From Syntrophales bacterium (GTDB lineage Bacteria > Desulfobacterota > Syntrophia > Syntrophales > UBA2251): a stretch of 14,503 nucleotides of DNA. The notes beneath the pieces are model-generated. The model was not told where the DNA came from, ran no database searches, and saw only the letters and a list, made by a program, of their open reading frames with translations. Of the stretch, positions 1 through 7,652 are shown piece by piece. The translations under genes were made by a program, and so were the position numbers. Where the stretch lies: assembly GCA_023230905.1 (NCBI GenBank), contig JALNWL010000046.1:1-14503 (forward strand). The letters are read 5' to 3'. How positions within the stretch are numbered: the stretch's first letter is position 1; each line of letters starts with the position of its first letter.

Positions 1-546
1 GGAAATCTCCGTCCTGACCCCGTCCAGCAGGGCCGGCGTCACAACCCCCTTGCCATAGTCGGAAATTACAACCGCGCCCAAGCTGTCACGCAGGTTCCGC
101 AGATAGCTCAGGATGTGACGGACGCTCTCCTCGCGGATCGGCGTCCGGCTCTCCCGGTCGAAGCGCACCACCTGCTGTTGATGGGCCACAATGCGCGTTT
201 TCAGGGATGTGGGCCGCCGGGGCTCCGCGACCAGCCCCTGCGTGGAGATGTGCCGCTTCCGGAACTCTTCCCGGACCTTGTCCCCCATGACGTCCGCGCC
301 GATCACCCCGGTGACGCAGGCCTTTCCCCCCATGGAGAAGATGTTGTTGAGCACATTGGCGCATCCGCCCAGCATCAGGTCGTCCGCCTTAACGTCCACC
401 ACGGGGACGGGCGCTTCCGGCGAGATGCGGACAACCTTCCCCCAGATGAAGTGGTCGATCATGATATCCCCGATGACCAGAACCCGCGCCAGGGGAAAGC
501 CGGCCATGATCTCCAGCGCCCGTTTCCTCGTAAGTATCTGCGCCAT
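1..546 (-). CDS. rfaE1: D-glycero-beta-D-manno-heptose-7-phosphate kinase (RfaE1 / HldE N-terminal domain), 3' end cut by window edge
   Basis: This is a PfkB/ribokinase-fold sugar kinase that phosphorylates D-manno-heptose 7-phosphate at C1, a cytoplasmic step in making ADP-heptose for the lipopolysaccharide inner core. The 182 visible residues carry family signatures: GDIMIDHFIWGKVVRISPEA near residues 26-45, a PfkB signature-1 glycine-rich block at 60-88 (GGCANVLNN through GADVMG), the RfaE1 hallmark TSLKTRIVAHQQQVVRFDRE at 113-132, and VVISDYGKG at 159-167. The start is the ATG at 546, with a GGAGGAGG purine tract about 13 nt upstream, rather farther than usual. The frame runs off the window start, so the ATP-binding C-terminal half and any fused nucleotidyltransferase domain are unseen. 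It therefore cannot be decided here whether this is the two-domain HldE or a stand-alone RfaE1. It is transcribed divergently from plsC. Confidence 0.9.
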   Translation of the reverse strand, partial: MAQILTRKRALEIMAGFPLARVLVIGDIMIDHFIWGKVVRISPEAPVPVVDVKADDLMLGGCANVLNNIFSMGGKACVTGVIGADVMGDKVREEFRKRHISTQGLVAEPRRPTSLKTRIVAHQQQVVRFDRESRTPIREESVRHILSYLRNLRDSLGAVVISDYGKGVVTPALLDGVRTEIS

Positions 547-617
547 AACGGCCGGCCGAACCTCCTCCCCGACGTGCGTCCATCCCGATTCGCCGGTTTC
601 CGGGGAGGCGCGTCAAG

Positions 618-653
618 GGGGTGAATGCTATTACCATGTCCGTTTTTTGTCAA
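618..653 (-). promoter_or_regulatory. Predicted sigma70-type promoter for rfaE1
   Basis: On the minus strand, TTGACA (653-648, perfect -35) is followed by exactly 17 bp and then TAGCAT (630-625, 4/6 match to TATAAT). Transcription would start near 618, leaving a leader of about 70 nt before the rfaE1 ATG at 546. The element falls in the short A+T-rich part of the divergent spacer. It is a consensus match only. Confidence 0.5.
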
Positions 654-685
654 TTCTTTTATCACCTTCCCTGGCCAATTCCCTG

Positions 686-714
686 TTGACACCATGGGAA
701 TTATCAAGTAGAAG
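686..714 (+). promoter_or_regulatory. Predicted sigma70-type promoter for the plsC-ftsK-rimO operon
   Basis: TTGACA at 686-691 is a perfect -35 hexamer. With a 17-bp spacer it is followed by TAGAAG at 709-714, a 4/6 match to the -10 consensus. The start point would be near 721, about 85 nt before plsC. Together with the rfaE1 promoter on the other strand, it makes the 547-808 spacer a bidirectional promoter region. Nothing else stands out in this spacer. Confidence 0.45.
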
Positions 715-808
715 TATATGCATGATTTCTTTGCTAGAATCTCAATGAAATTATGCGCATGATGCGGTTAAGCGCCGCCGTGGACCCACGCGTCCAAGGA
801 AGGTGACC

Positions 809-1546
809 ATGATCCGTTCCGCCCTTTTGGTTATCCTCGGTGTTGCCATCACCGGTTTCGTCTCCCTTTTCTGCATCGTTTTCCCTTACATCTCGCCGGG
901 CGAAAACAAGATCCACAAGATCGCCAATCTCTGGGCCAGGATCCTGCTTCTCATCTCCGCCACCAAAGTCGATGTGATCGGTGGGGAAAACGTCCTCACC
1001 CGCAGTCCGCAGATCTTCATGGCCAATCATGCCAGCGATTTCGACATCCTGATCGTTCTCGCCCACATCCCCGGGCAGTTCCGCTGGATCGCCAAGAAGG
1101 AGCTTTTCCGTATCCCCCTGTTCGGCAAGGCCATGCGAAACGCGGGCTATATCGAAATCGACCGTCAGCATCACGAACGCGCCATGCGGAGCATCGACGA
1201 GGCGGCGGAAAAAATCAAGGAGGGGAAGTCGGTCATGACCTTTCCCGAGGGGACCCGCAGCCGAGACGGCAAGATCCAGGCCTTCAAGCAGGGCATGTTC
1301 CATCTGGCCATCAAATCGGGGGTTCCCATCGTACCGATTTCCATCATCGGAGCCTCGGAAATCATGCCGAAGCGGTCCCTGCGGGTCAACCCGGGAACGA
1401 TCACAATGGTGATCGACAAGCCCATCGACGTGACGGGCTACACGATCGAAACCCGCGAGGCGCTGATCCAAAAGGTGCGTGAGGTCATCGTCCGCAACTT
1501 CGACGAACAGCGGGCGATCCGCCTGCAATCCCCGGAGTGCCGATGA
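809..1546 (+). CDS. plsC: 1-acyl-sn-glycerol-3-phosphate acyltransferase (PlsC family)
   Basis: Predicted to acylate lysophosphatidic acid at sn-2 to give phosphatidic acid at the inner membrane, a core phospholipid synthesis step. The 245-residue protein starts with a hydrophobic segment (about residues 4-26). It has the family blocks in order: NHASDFD (73-79, the NHxxxxD catalytic motif with His and Asp), FRIPLFGKAMRNAGYIEIDR (100-119), FPEGTRS (145-151, glycerol-phosphate binding) and GVPIVPISI (171-179). The ATG at 809 is chosen because AAGGAAGG ends about 6 nt before it. An in-frame GTG at 803 overlaps that ribosome-binding site and is less likely. The stop TGA overlaps the ftsK start as ATGA, implying translational coupling. 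The exact acyl substrate cannot be read from sequence, and other lysophospholipid acyltransferases share these motifs. Confidence 0.93.
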   Translation: MIRSALLVILGVAITGFVSLFCIVFPYISPGENKIHKIANLWARILLLISATKVDVIGGENVLTRSPQIFMANHASDFDILIVLAHIPGQFRWIAKKELFRIPLFGKAMRNAGYIEIDRQHHERAMRSIDEAAEKIKEGKSVMTFPEGTRSRDGKIQAFKQGMFHLAIKSGVPIVPISIIGASEIMPKRSLRVNPGTITMVIDKPIDVTGYTIETREALIQKVREVIVRNFDEQRAIRLQSPECR

Positions 1547-3774
1547 CGGAAGAAATTCAAGGCAACAGGATGGGAGAAATTCGGGGTGTCGTCTGCCTGG
1601 CAGGCGCCCTGTTCCTGTTTCTGAGCCTGTTTTCCTATCATCCGCTGGATCCCTCGTTCACCCATTTCACGGCTGGAGACGCCCCGATTCACAATCTGGC
1701 CGGGACCGTCGGCTCGCACACCGCCGACACCCTGGCCCGCCTGTTCGGCTTCGGCGTCTTCTGGTTCCCCGTCGTCTTGGTGATCGCCGGCCTGAAATCC
1801 CTGCTGGAGAGGGCGTACCGTCTCACGGGGGTCGGCATTGCGGGTTTCGTCGGGCTGATCTGCGCCACGACCGGCCTGTTCGCCGTGACGATCCCGCGTG
1901 TTTTGCTCCACGGGGTCGATCTCCCCACGGGGGGGCTTACCGGCCAACTGCTCGCCCGTCTCCTCCTGGGCTATTTCAACCTGGCCGGGGCCTATCTCAT
2001 CCTCACGGCCCTCCTGATCGTTTCCCTCATGGTCCTCGTCGACTTCTCCCTGGTCGTTCTGGCGAGGCGGCTTTTCCAGGTCATCGTCGGAGGCGTCCGA
2101 CTGCTTTCGGTGGCGATCCCACGGAAAATTGAGGCGCTCCGGCAGTGGCGTTCGAAGCCGGACAAGGAAAAGAAAACGAAGAAGAAAGCCGCGCCCGTCA
2201 TCGCCGCCGGCTCCGCGGAGCCCCGTCGCACGGCCAAGCCGGAGCAGATCCCACTCCCCCTCGTGATGCCCTCCCCCGGCCAGGCATTCCAACTCCCGCC
2301 CCTGACCCTGCTCGACCCCGTCCAGCATCGGGAACTCCGCCAGAAGAAGGAAACGCTGGTCGCCAATTCCCGGGTCCTGGAAAACAAGCTGGCCGACTTC
2401 GGCGTCGAGGCGCGGGTCCTGGAGGTCCGTCCGGGACCGGTCATCACCATGTACGAACTGGAGCCGGCACCCGGGGTCAAGATTCACCGGATCACCAATC
2501 TGACGGACGACCTGGCCCTCGCCCTCAAGGCGCCGAGCATCCGTATCATCGCCCCGATCCCCGGAAAGGCGGCGATCGGCATCGAGATTCCCAATCCGGA
2601 CCGGGACGAGGTCCACCTGAGGGACGTTCTCGATCATGAAGATTTCCGGACCTCCCCCTGTCGCCTGCCCATCGCCCTGGGCGTGGATATCGTGGGCCAG
2701 CCCGTCATTACGGATCTGATCCGCATGCCCCACCTGCTCATCGCGGGCACGACGGGCTCCGGGAAGAGCGTCTCGCTGAACGCCATGATCTGCAGCATTC
2801 TGTTCAAGGCCCCGCCGGACGAGGTGAAATTCCTCATGATCGACCCGAAGCGCCTCGAGCTGTCCGCTTATGAAGGGATTCCCCACCTCCTCCACCCGGT
2901 GGTCGTGGACCCCAAGAAGGCCTCCCAGGTGCTTCGCTGGGCGGTGGAGGAGATGGAGCGGCGCTACCAGATCATCGGGGAACGCGGCGTCAAGGGAATC
3001 GAGGCCTTCAACGAACTCGTCAAGAGAGCCGCCGCGGAGAAGAAAGGATCGCCCGCCCGCGCGGCCTCGCTCCCGTCGGACGGCGATCCGTCGCCGGAGG
3101 CGGAAGCGCCCCCGCCGCCCGCGCCGCTGCCTTACATCGTCATCGTCATCGACGAGCTGGCCGACCTGATGCTCGTCGCCCAGCGCAACGTCGAGGAATC
3201 CCTGGCCCGCCTGGCGCAGATGGCCCGGGCCGCGGGCATCCACCTGATTCTGGCGACACAGCGACCCTCCGTCGACGTCATCACCGGCGTTATCAAGGCG
3301 AACTTCCCGACCCGCATCTCGTTTCAGGTCTCCTCCAAGGTGGACTCCCGGACCATTCTCGACGTGCAGGGGGCGGAGAACCTCCTGGGCGCCGGAGACA
3401 TGCTGTTCATCCCGCCGGGAACCTCCAAGCTCAACCGCATCCATGGGGCCTACGTCTCCGATGCGGAAATCGAGCGGATCGTCTTCTATGTGAAGCAGCA
3501 GGGCCAGCCCGCCTATGACGAATCCATCACCCAATACCGGCCGGACGCGCCCGAGGGGGACAAGGAGGGGGAAGCCCTCGACGAGAAATACGACGAGGCG
3601 GTGGAGCTGGTCACCGACCTCGGTCAAGCCTCCATCTCCCTGGTCCAGCGATACCTCAAGGTCGGCTATAACCGGGCCGCGCGAATCATCGAACGGATGG
3701 AGTCCGAAGGCGTGGTGGGGCCCTCGGACGGCGTCAAGCCCCGGAAAGTCCTGGCCCGCAAGCTGCCCCGCTGA
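1543..3774 (+). CDS. ftsK: DNA translocase FtsK (FtsK/SpoIIIE family)
   Basis: Septum-anchored ATP-driven DNA pump that clears and aligns chromosome termini for XerCD resolution during division. The 743-residue protein has an N-terminal membrane domain with about four hydrophobic segments (roughly 16-32, 70-86, 97-119, 138-168). A short charged Lys/Pro/Ala-rich linker (about 200-245) follows, then the alpha/beta motor: Walker A GTTGSGKS at 402-409, DPKRLEL near 434-440, Walker B IVIVIDE ending at D537-E538, and ATQRPSVDVITG near 571-582. The C-terminal winged-helix gamma domain (about 680-743, ending RAARIIERMESEGVVGPSDG) recognises the orienting DNA motifs. The linker is much shorter than in E. 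coli FtsK (about 1,330 aa), which is normal for many bacteria. The start ATG lies within the ATGA overlap with plsC, with GGAG upstream. A Pro/Ala-rich stretch (about 494-530) is inserted just before Walker B. Confidence 0.97.
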   Translation: MTEEIQGNRMGEIRGVVCLAGALFLFLSLFSYHPLDPSFTHFTAGDAPIHNLAGTVGSHTADTLARLFGFGVFWFPVVLVIAGLKSLLERAYRLTGVGIAGFVGLICATTGLFAVTIPRVLLHGVDLPTGGLTGQLLARLLLGYFNLAGAYLILTALLIVSLMVLVDFSLVVLARRLFQVIVGGVRLLSVAIPRKIEALRQWRSKPDKEKKTKKKAAPVIAAGSAEPRRTAKPEQIPLPLVMPSPGQAFQLPPLTLLDPVQHRELRQKKETLVANSRVLENKLADFGVEARVLEVRPGPVITMYELEPAPGVKIHRITNLTDDLALALKAPSIRIIAPIPGKAAIGIEIPNPDRDEVHLRDVLDHEDFRTSPCRLPIALGVDIVGQPVITDLIRMPHLLIAGTTGSGKSVSLNAMICSILFKAPPDEVKFLMIDPKRLELSAYEGIPHLLHPVVVDPKKASQVLRWAVEEMERRYQIIGERGVKGIEAFNELVKRAAAEKKGSPARAASLPSDGDPSPEAEAPPPPAPLPYIVIVIDELADLMLVAQRNVEESLARLAQMARAAGIHLILATQRPSVDVITGVIKANFPTRISFQVSSKVDSRTILDVQGAENLLGAGDMLFIPPGTSKLNRIHGAYVSDAEIERIVFYVKQQGQPAYDESITQYRPDAPEGDKEGEALDEKYDEAVELVTDLGQASISLVQRYLKVGYNRAARIIERMESEGVVGPSDGVKPRKVLARKLPR

Positions 3775-3776
3775 CC

Positions 3777-5111
3777 ATGTCCGAAACCGTCCACATGATC
3801 AGCCTCGGCTGTCCGAAGAACCTGATCGACTCCGAGGTGATGGCCGGCCTGCTGGCCGGGGAAGGCTTTCGCCTGACGGCGGAGGCCCGAGAAGCCCAGA
3901 TCATTCTCGTCAACACCTGCGCCTTCATCCTGCCGGCCCGGGAAGAGGCGATCGAGACGATCCTGCGCATGGCCGCCCTCAAGACCCCGGCGGGCGGGAA
4001 CTGTCGGTATCTGATCGTCGCCGGATGCCTTCCCCAGCGCTACGGCGCGGCGCTCGCGCGGGCGCTCCCCGAGGTCGATCTTTTCCTCGGCGTCAACGAG
4101 GTCCCGGCCGTCGCGGCTCATCTCCGGCGCCTGCTCGCGGGACAGACGGGCCGCCGGAACCGCACCGGCAAGCCAACCTTCCTGATGGACGCCGGCCTTC
4201 CCCGACTCATCTCCACACCCGCGGCCACGGCCTACCTGAAGATCGCCGAAGGCTGCAACAACCGCTGCGCCTACTGCGTGATCCCCGCAATCCGGGGCCC
4301 CTACCGGAGCCGCCAGCCAGGGGACATCCTGCGTGAGGCGGAGACCCTCGTCGGACAGGGGGTGCGGGAGCTGATCGTCACGGCCCAGGACACGACCGCC
4401 TACGGGCAGGATCTCCCCGGTCGGCCCGCCCTGCCCGGGCTGCTGCACGACCTGGCCTCCATGAAGAAACTCAGATGGCTCCGCCTGCTCTACACCTATC
4501 CGGAGCGCCTGACCGACGGCCTGTTCGAGGTCATCGCGCGCGAGTCCAAGCTCTGCAAATACATCGACATGCCCATCCAGCACATCGACGACGAGCTTCT
4601 CGCCGCGATGCACCGGCGGGGTAACAGCGCCCTGATCCGCGAGCGCATCGCCCGGGCCCGCGCCATGATTCCGGGCGTGGCCCTGCGGACATCGCTGATC
4701 GTGGGGTTTCCGGGGGAAACACCGTCGCGGTTCAATCGGCTGCATGCATTTTTGGCGGAGGCCCGCCTCGACCATGTGGGGATTTTTACCTATTCCCGGG
4801 AGGAGGGCACGCCCGCGGAGAACCGGCCGCCGGAGATTTCCGAGGCGACCAAGCGGCGACGCCGCGGGACGCTGATGATCCGGCAGGCCGGGATTTCGGA
4901 GGAAATCAACCGGACGCTGATCGGAACCCGGCAGGAGATCCTGATCGCAGGACCGAGCGCGAATCCGGAGTACCCGTTCGTCGGCCGCTGCCACCGCCAG
5001 GCCCCGGACATCGACGGCGTCACCTACGTGCGCGGCGGGAGGCTTCGCCCGGGCACGTTCGTCACCCGGACCATCCTCGCCGCCGACACCTACGACCTTT
5101 ACGCAGGATGA
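3777..5111 (+). CDS. rimO: Ribosomal protein uS12 methylthiotransferase RimO
   Basis: Radical-SAM enzyme that adds a methylthio group to a conserved Asp of ribosomal protein S12. The 444 residues show the three-part MiaB/RimO architecture. The N-terminal UPF0004 domain has cluster cysteines C12 (in GCPKNLIDSE, a RimO-type signature), C48 (VNTC) and C84 (AGC). The radical SAM core has C160-x3-C164-x2-C167 in EGCNNRCAYC. A C-terminal TRAM domain spans about 378-444. Length matches the family (about 440 aa). The ATG lies only 2 nt after the ftsK stop and has no clear Shine-Dalgarno sequence, so initiation probably depends on coupling to ftsK translation. RimO is preferred over the tRNA enzyme MiaB because of the GCPKNLIDSE block and the domain spacing. 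The gene runs convergently towards the carboxypeptidase gene, with 22 bp between stops and no clean terminator. Confidence 0.96.
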   Translation: MSETVHMISLGCPKNLIDSEVMAGLLAGEGFRLTAEAREAQIILVNTCAFILPAREEAIETILRMAALKTPAGGNCRYLIVAGCLPQRYGAALARALPEVDLFLGVNEVPAVAAHLRRLLAGQTGRRNRTGKPTFLMDAGLPRLISTPAATAYLKIAEGCNNRCAYCVIPAIRGPYRSRQPGDILREAETLVGQGVRELIVTAQDTTAYGQDLPGRPALPGLLHDLASMKKLRWLRLLYTYPERLTDGLFEVIARESKLCKYIDMPIQHIDDELLAAMHRRGNSALIRERIARARAMIPGVALRTSLIVGFPGETPSRFNRLHAFLAEARLDHVGIFTYSREEGTPAENRPPEISEATKRRRRGTLMIRQAGISEEINRTLIGTRQEILIAGPSANPEYPFVGRCHRQAPDIDGVTYVRGGRLRPGTFVTRTILAADTYDLYAG

Positions 5112-5133
5112 GGCGCCCCCCGAAGCGGACCCT

Positions 5134-6051
5134 TCACGGGCGGGCCGTCGGGATTTTGTCCCGCTCCGGCGGCCGGGCCACATCGCTCCGGGTCCGCGCC
5201 GGCGGCGGAGTCACACCCATCCTCGCAAAACCCTCGTCGAGCAGGCGGATGGTTTCCCGCGCCCGGACCCCCGGGGTCGAGGCGCCGAGGACAACGGCCA
5301 CGAGCCGGGTGTCCCCCCGGCGGGCCGTCGCAATGAGGTGATAGCCGGATTCCGAGATGTAGCCGGTCTTGACGCCGTCCGCACCCGGATACTGCCTGAG
5401 AAGGCGGTTGCGATTGTGCTGGGAAATCCCGTTGTAGGTAAAGTTCCGCCGGGCGTGGACGGTCAGGGCGGCGGGGAACCGCGACAGGTACGCACGAGCG
5501 AGTTTCAACATGTCCCGCGCGGTCGTGAACTGGCCCTTCGCCGGCAGCCCGTTGGGATTGGCGAAGCGGCTGCGGCTCATGCCGAGGGCCTGCGCCCTGT
5601 CGTTCATGGCCGCGACAAAGGCGGCCTCCGTGACGCCCAGGTGCTCCGCCACCGCCAGGGCCGCGTCGTTGGCGGAGACGATGGCCGTCCCCAGGACGAG
5701 ATCCCCCAGGGATACGTCCGTCCCCACATCCACAAACATGCGCGATCCCTCCATACGCCAGGCCCGCGGGCTGATCCGGACCGGGTCGCGCCAGCGGGCC
5801 CTCCCCTGCCTCACGGCCTCGAAGGCCAGATAGAGGGTCAGCACCTTGGTGAGGGAGGCCGGCGGAAGGAGTTCGTCGGCATTCTTCTGGAAGAGGATCG
5901 TTCCCGTCGCCGCGTCCGCCACGATCGCGGCCCGCCAGGACGGCCGTGGCAGGGGAGGCGCCGGACGGCCACGACGGGAAGGAGCGGCTTGGAGGGGAAG
6001 CGCGCCCGCGAGAAAAACCAGCGCCGCCAGCAGCGTCAAAACCCGTTTCAT
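5134..6051 (-). CDS. D-alanyl-D-alanine carboxypeptidase, short PBP5-like (DacA-type, peptidase family S11)
   Basis: Periplasmic serine carboxypeptidase predicted to trim the terminal D-Ala from peptidoglycan pentapeptides. The 305-residue protein begins with a signal peptide (MKRVLTLLAALVFLAGALPLQA, cleavage near residue 22-23). All three active-site motifs of the family are present: SLTK at 66-69 (S66 nucleophile, K69), SAN at 126-128 and KTG at 228-230, plus ANPNGL near 164-169. It stops soon after the catalytic domain, at about 280. It therefore lacks both the beta-rich second domain and the C-terminal amphipathic anchor of E. coli PBP5 (about 400 aa), so it is probably soluble or loosely bound. 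The ATG at 6051 is chosen because a strong GGGAGGGGGGAG site precedes it directly and a good promoter lies just upstream. An upstream extension of the frame would begin inside that promoter. Confidence 0.92.
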   Translation of the reverse strand: MKRVLTLLAALVFLAGALPLQAAPSRRGRPAPPLPRPSWRAAIVADAATGTILFQKNADELLPPASLTKVLTLYLAFEAVRQGRARWRDPVRISPRAWRMEGSRMFVDVGTDVSLGDLVLGTAIVSANDAALAVAEHLGVTEAAFVAAMNDRAQALGMSRSRFANPNGLPAKGQFTTARDMLKLARAYLSRFPAALTVHARRNFTYNGISQHNRNRLLRQYPGADGVKTGYISESGYHLIATARRGDTRLVAVVLGASTPGVRARETIRLLDEGFARMGVTPPPARTRSDVARPPERDKIPTARP

Positions 6052-6082
6052 GTCTCCCCCCCTCCCGCACACCCTTTCGGCG

Positions 6083-6119
6083 TGCACGCGGTATAGGTAA
6101 AATCCGGGGCGCATGTCAA
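6083..6119 (-). promoter_or_regulatory. Predicted sigma70-type promoter for the D,D-carboxypeptidase gene
   Basis: On the minus strand, TTGACA (6119-6114, perfect -35), an 18-bp spacer and TATACC (6095-6090, 4/6 to TATAAT) predict a start near 6083. That leaves about 30 nt before the ATG at 6051. It also rules out the longer in-frame start at 6114. Consensus match only. Confidence 0.5.
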
Positions 6120-6186
6120 GCCCGGGATGGCGCTTTTGCCGGGGTGCCGCCCTTCACGTCACGGACATCCCCGTGAGACCGGGTGC

Positions 6187-6253
6187 CGGCGTGTTCGGTC
6201 GGAAGACCGCAGCCCCCCACGCCGTTTACGGCCTGACCTTCTCTCGGCGAAGG
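6187..6253 (+). other. Stem-loop-rich spacer upstream of cydA with mutually exclusive pairings
   Basis: Several inverted repeats are packed into 67 bp. CGGCGTG (6187-6193) pairs perfectly with CACGCCG (6218-6224). Inside it, CGGTC (6196-6200) and GACCG (6205-6209) close a GGAA (GNRA-type) tetraloop. GCCG (6221-6224) can instead pair with CGGC (6229-6232) across TTTA, competing with the first stem. CCTTC (6237-6241) pairs with GAAGG (6249-6253). This could be a structured 5' leader of cydAB mRNA or a DNA-level operator. I do not recognise a named riboswitch class, and the true transcription start is unknown. Confidence 0.35.
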
Positions 6254-6267
6254 GATGAATTATCCCG

Positions 6268-6296
6268 TTGAAAAGTTTGCAGTCATTCGTTAAGGT
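6268..6296 (+). promoter_or_regulatory. Weak candidate promoter for cydAB
   Basis: TTGAAA (6268-6273, 5/6 to the -35 consensus) is followed after 17 bp by TAAGGT (6291-6296, only 3/6 to the -10 consensus). It would give a leader of about 20 nt with the GGGAGG ribosome-binding site (6313-6318) in front of cydA. If this is the real promoter, the hairpins at 6187-6253 are upstream DNA, not RNA. No clear FNR or Rex operator was seen. Confidence 0.25.
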
Positions 6297-6323
6297 TTCC
6301 GTACCAACCCATGGGAGGTCCTT

Positions 6324-7631
6324 ATGAGCGCGTTACTCCTGGCCAGGATTCAATTCGCTTTCACGATCGGCTTCCATTTCCTCTTCCCAGCCATGACGCT
6401 GGGAGTCACGCTGGTGATTCTCATCTCCGAAACCGGTTACCTGATCAAAAAAGAGGAGCGGTACCGCCGGATCACGGACTTCCTCGTCCGTCTGCTCGGC
6501 CTGATTTTTGTCACCGGGGCGGCCACGGGTCTCACGATGGAATTTTCCTTCGGGACCAACTGGTCGAATTACTCCCGCGCGGTGGGCGACATCTTCGGCC
6601 CGCTCCTGGCGGCGGAAGGGGTGATCGCGTTCTTTCTCGAGTCCGTCTTTCTCGGCGTCCTGATCTTCGCCCGCAACCGGGTCTCGCCCCGGGTGTACTG
6701 GTTGTCCGCGCTCCTGGTCTTCATCGGCGGACACCTTTCGGCGTTCTGGATCCTCGCCGCCAATTCCTGGATGCAGACCCCCGCGGGGTACGCCGTCGAC
6801 ACCGCCGGCAAGATCGCCCTGACGAGTTTTGCTGACGCGGTTTTCAACCCGTCGACGCACGTCCGGCTTATCCACACGGTCCTGGCGGCGTGGATGACGG
6901 GCGCCGTGATGGTGGCGGGTATCGCCGGATACTACGTCCGCAAGGGGTTGCACGGCCAGACGGCCCGGACGATGCTGAAGATCGCCATTATCCTGTTTGC
7001 CCTGACGCCGGTTCTGCAACTGGGGGCGGGCCACATGCACGCCGTCGAAGTCATCAATATGCAGCCGGAAAAGGCGGCGGCCCTGGAAGGGCATTTCGTC
7101 ACCTCCCGGGGCGTGCCCCTGTATGCCGTGGGATGGGTCGATACCGCCGGCGAGACGACTTACGGCATTTATGTCCCCAAGCTCTTGAGCTTCCTTTACA
7201 ACTTCGACTTCGACTCCGAAATCAAAGGCCTGCGGGACTTCCCGAAAGCGCACTGGCCGCCCGTGAATCTGGTGTTTCAGGCGTATCACGTCATGGTGGG
7301 CATCGGCATGCTCGCCATTGCCCTCGGGCTGCTGGGGGCGTTTTTACTCGTGACGGGCAGGCTTTACCGGACCCGCTGGTATCTTTTTGTCCTCCCCTTC
7401 CTGATCCCCCTGCCCCATCTGGCTCATGAAACGGGCTGGATGACGGCGGAAATCGGCCGGCAGCCGTGGATCATCTACGGACTGATGAAAACCGCGGATG
7501 CCGCGTCGGTGGTCGTCTCCGCCGGCAACGTTCTGTTCAGCCTGGTGATGTTTTCGCTGATCTACCTGCTCCTGTTCGTCATGTTCGTCATGCTTTGCGT
7601 GAAACTGGTGAAACAGGGCCCCGCATCGTAG
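6324..7631 (+). CDS. cydA: Cytochrome bd quinol oxidase subunit I (CydA)
   Basis: Haem-bearing subunit of the high-affinity terminal oxidase, which oxidises quinol and reduces O2 to water in the cytoplasmic membrane. The 435 residues form about nine hydrophobic segments. Haem ligands and acidic residues can be placed by alignment to E. coli CydA: H18 (in TIGFHFLFPAMTLG, haem b595), E98 and E106 (in AAEGVIAFFLES), H184 (haem b558) and M324 (in YHVMVG, haem b558). The family block GRQPW is at 378-382. The quinol (Q) loop after about residue 235 is short and lacks the long insert of the 522-residue E. coli protein. This places it in the short-Q-loop group shared with cyanide-insensitive (CioA-type) and Bacillus-like enzymes. 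The ATG at 6324 follows a GGGAGG site. cydB begins 21 nt after its stop. Confidence 0.96.
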   Translation: MSALLLARIQFAFTIGFHFLFPAMTLGVTLVILISETGYLIKKEERYRRITDFLVRLLGLIFVTGAATGLTMEFSFGTNWSNYSRAVGDIFGPLLAAEGVIAFFLESVFLGVLIFARNRVSPRVYWLSALLVFIGGHLSAFWILAANSWMQTPAGYAVDTAGKIALTSFADAVFNPSTHVRLIHTVLAAWMTGAVMVAGIAGYYVRKGLHGQTARTMLKIAIILFALTPVLQLGAGHMHAVEVINMQPEKAAALEGHFVTSRGVPLYAVGWVDTAGETTYGIYVPKLLSFLYNFDFDSEIKGLRDFPKAHWPPVNLVFQAYHVMVGIGMLAIALGLLGAFLLVTGRLYRTRWYLFVLPFLIPLPHLAHETGWMTAEIGRQPWIIYGLMKTADAASVVVSAGNVLFSLVMFSLIYLLLFVMFVMLCVKLVKQGPAS

Positions 7632-7652
7632 CCCGAAACGGAGGAAGGATTC

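Noticed and set aside
1438..3627. A 729-codon open frame on the minus strand
   Set aside because: It is antisense to ftsK, has a composition typical of a G+C-rich shadow frame (Asp, Gly, Arg and Gln-rich, no domain), and ftsK is certain on the other strand.
3666..5183. A 505-codon open frame on the minus strand
   Set aside because: It lies opposite rimO and the ends of its neighbours, has no recognisable motif and is explained by high G+C suppressing stop codons.
6052..6114. N-terminal extension of the carboxypeptidase from 6114
   Set aside because: It would begin inside the predicted promoter and place 21 residues before an obvious signal peptide that has its own strong ribosome-binding site.
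6140..6260. Known riboswitch class (c-di-GMP, Moco, cobalamin, fluoride) upstream of cydA
   Set aside because: None of the conserved core sequences I know for these classes could be matched, so only an unnamed structured region is reported.
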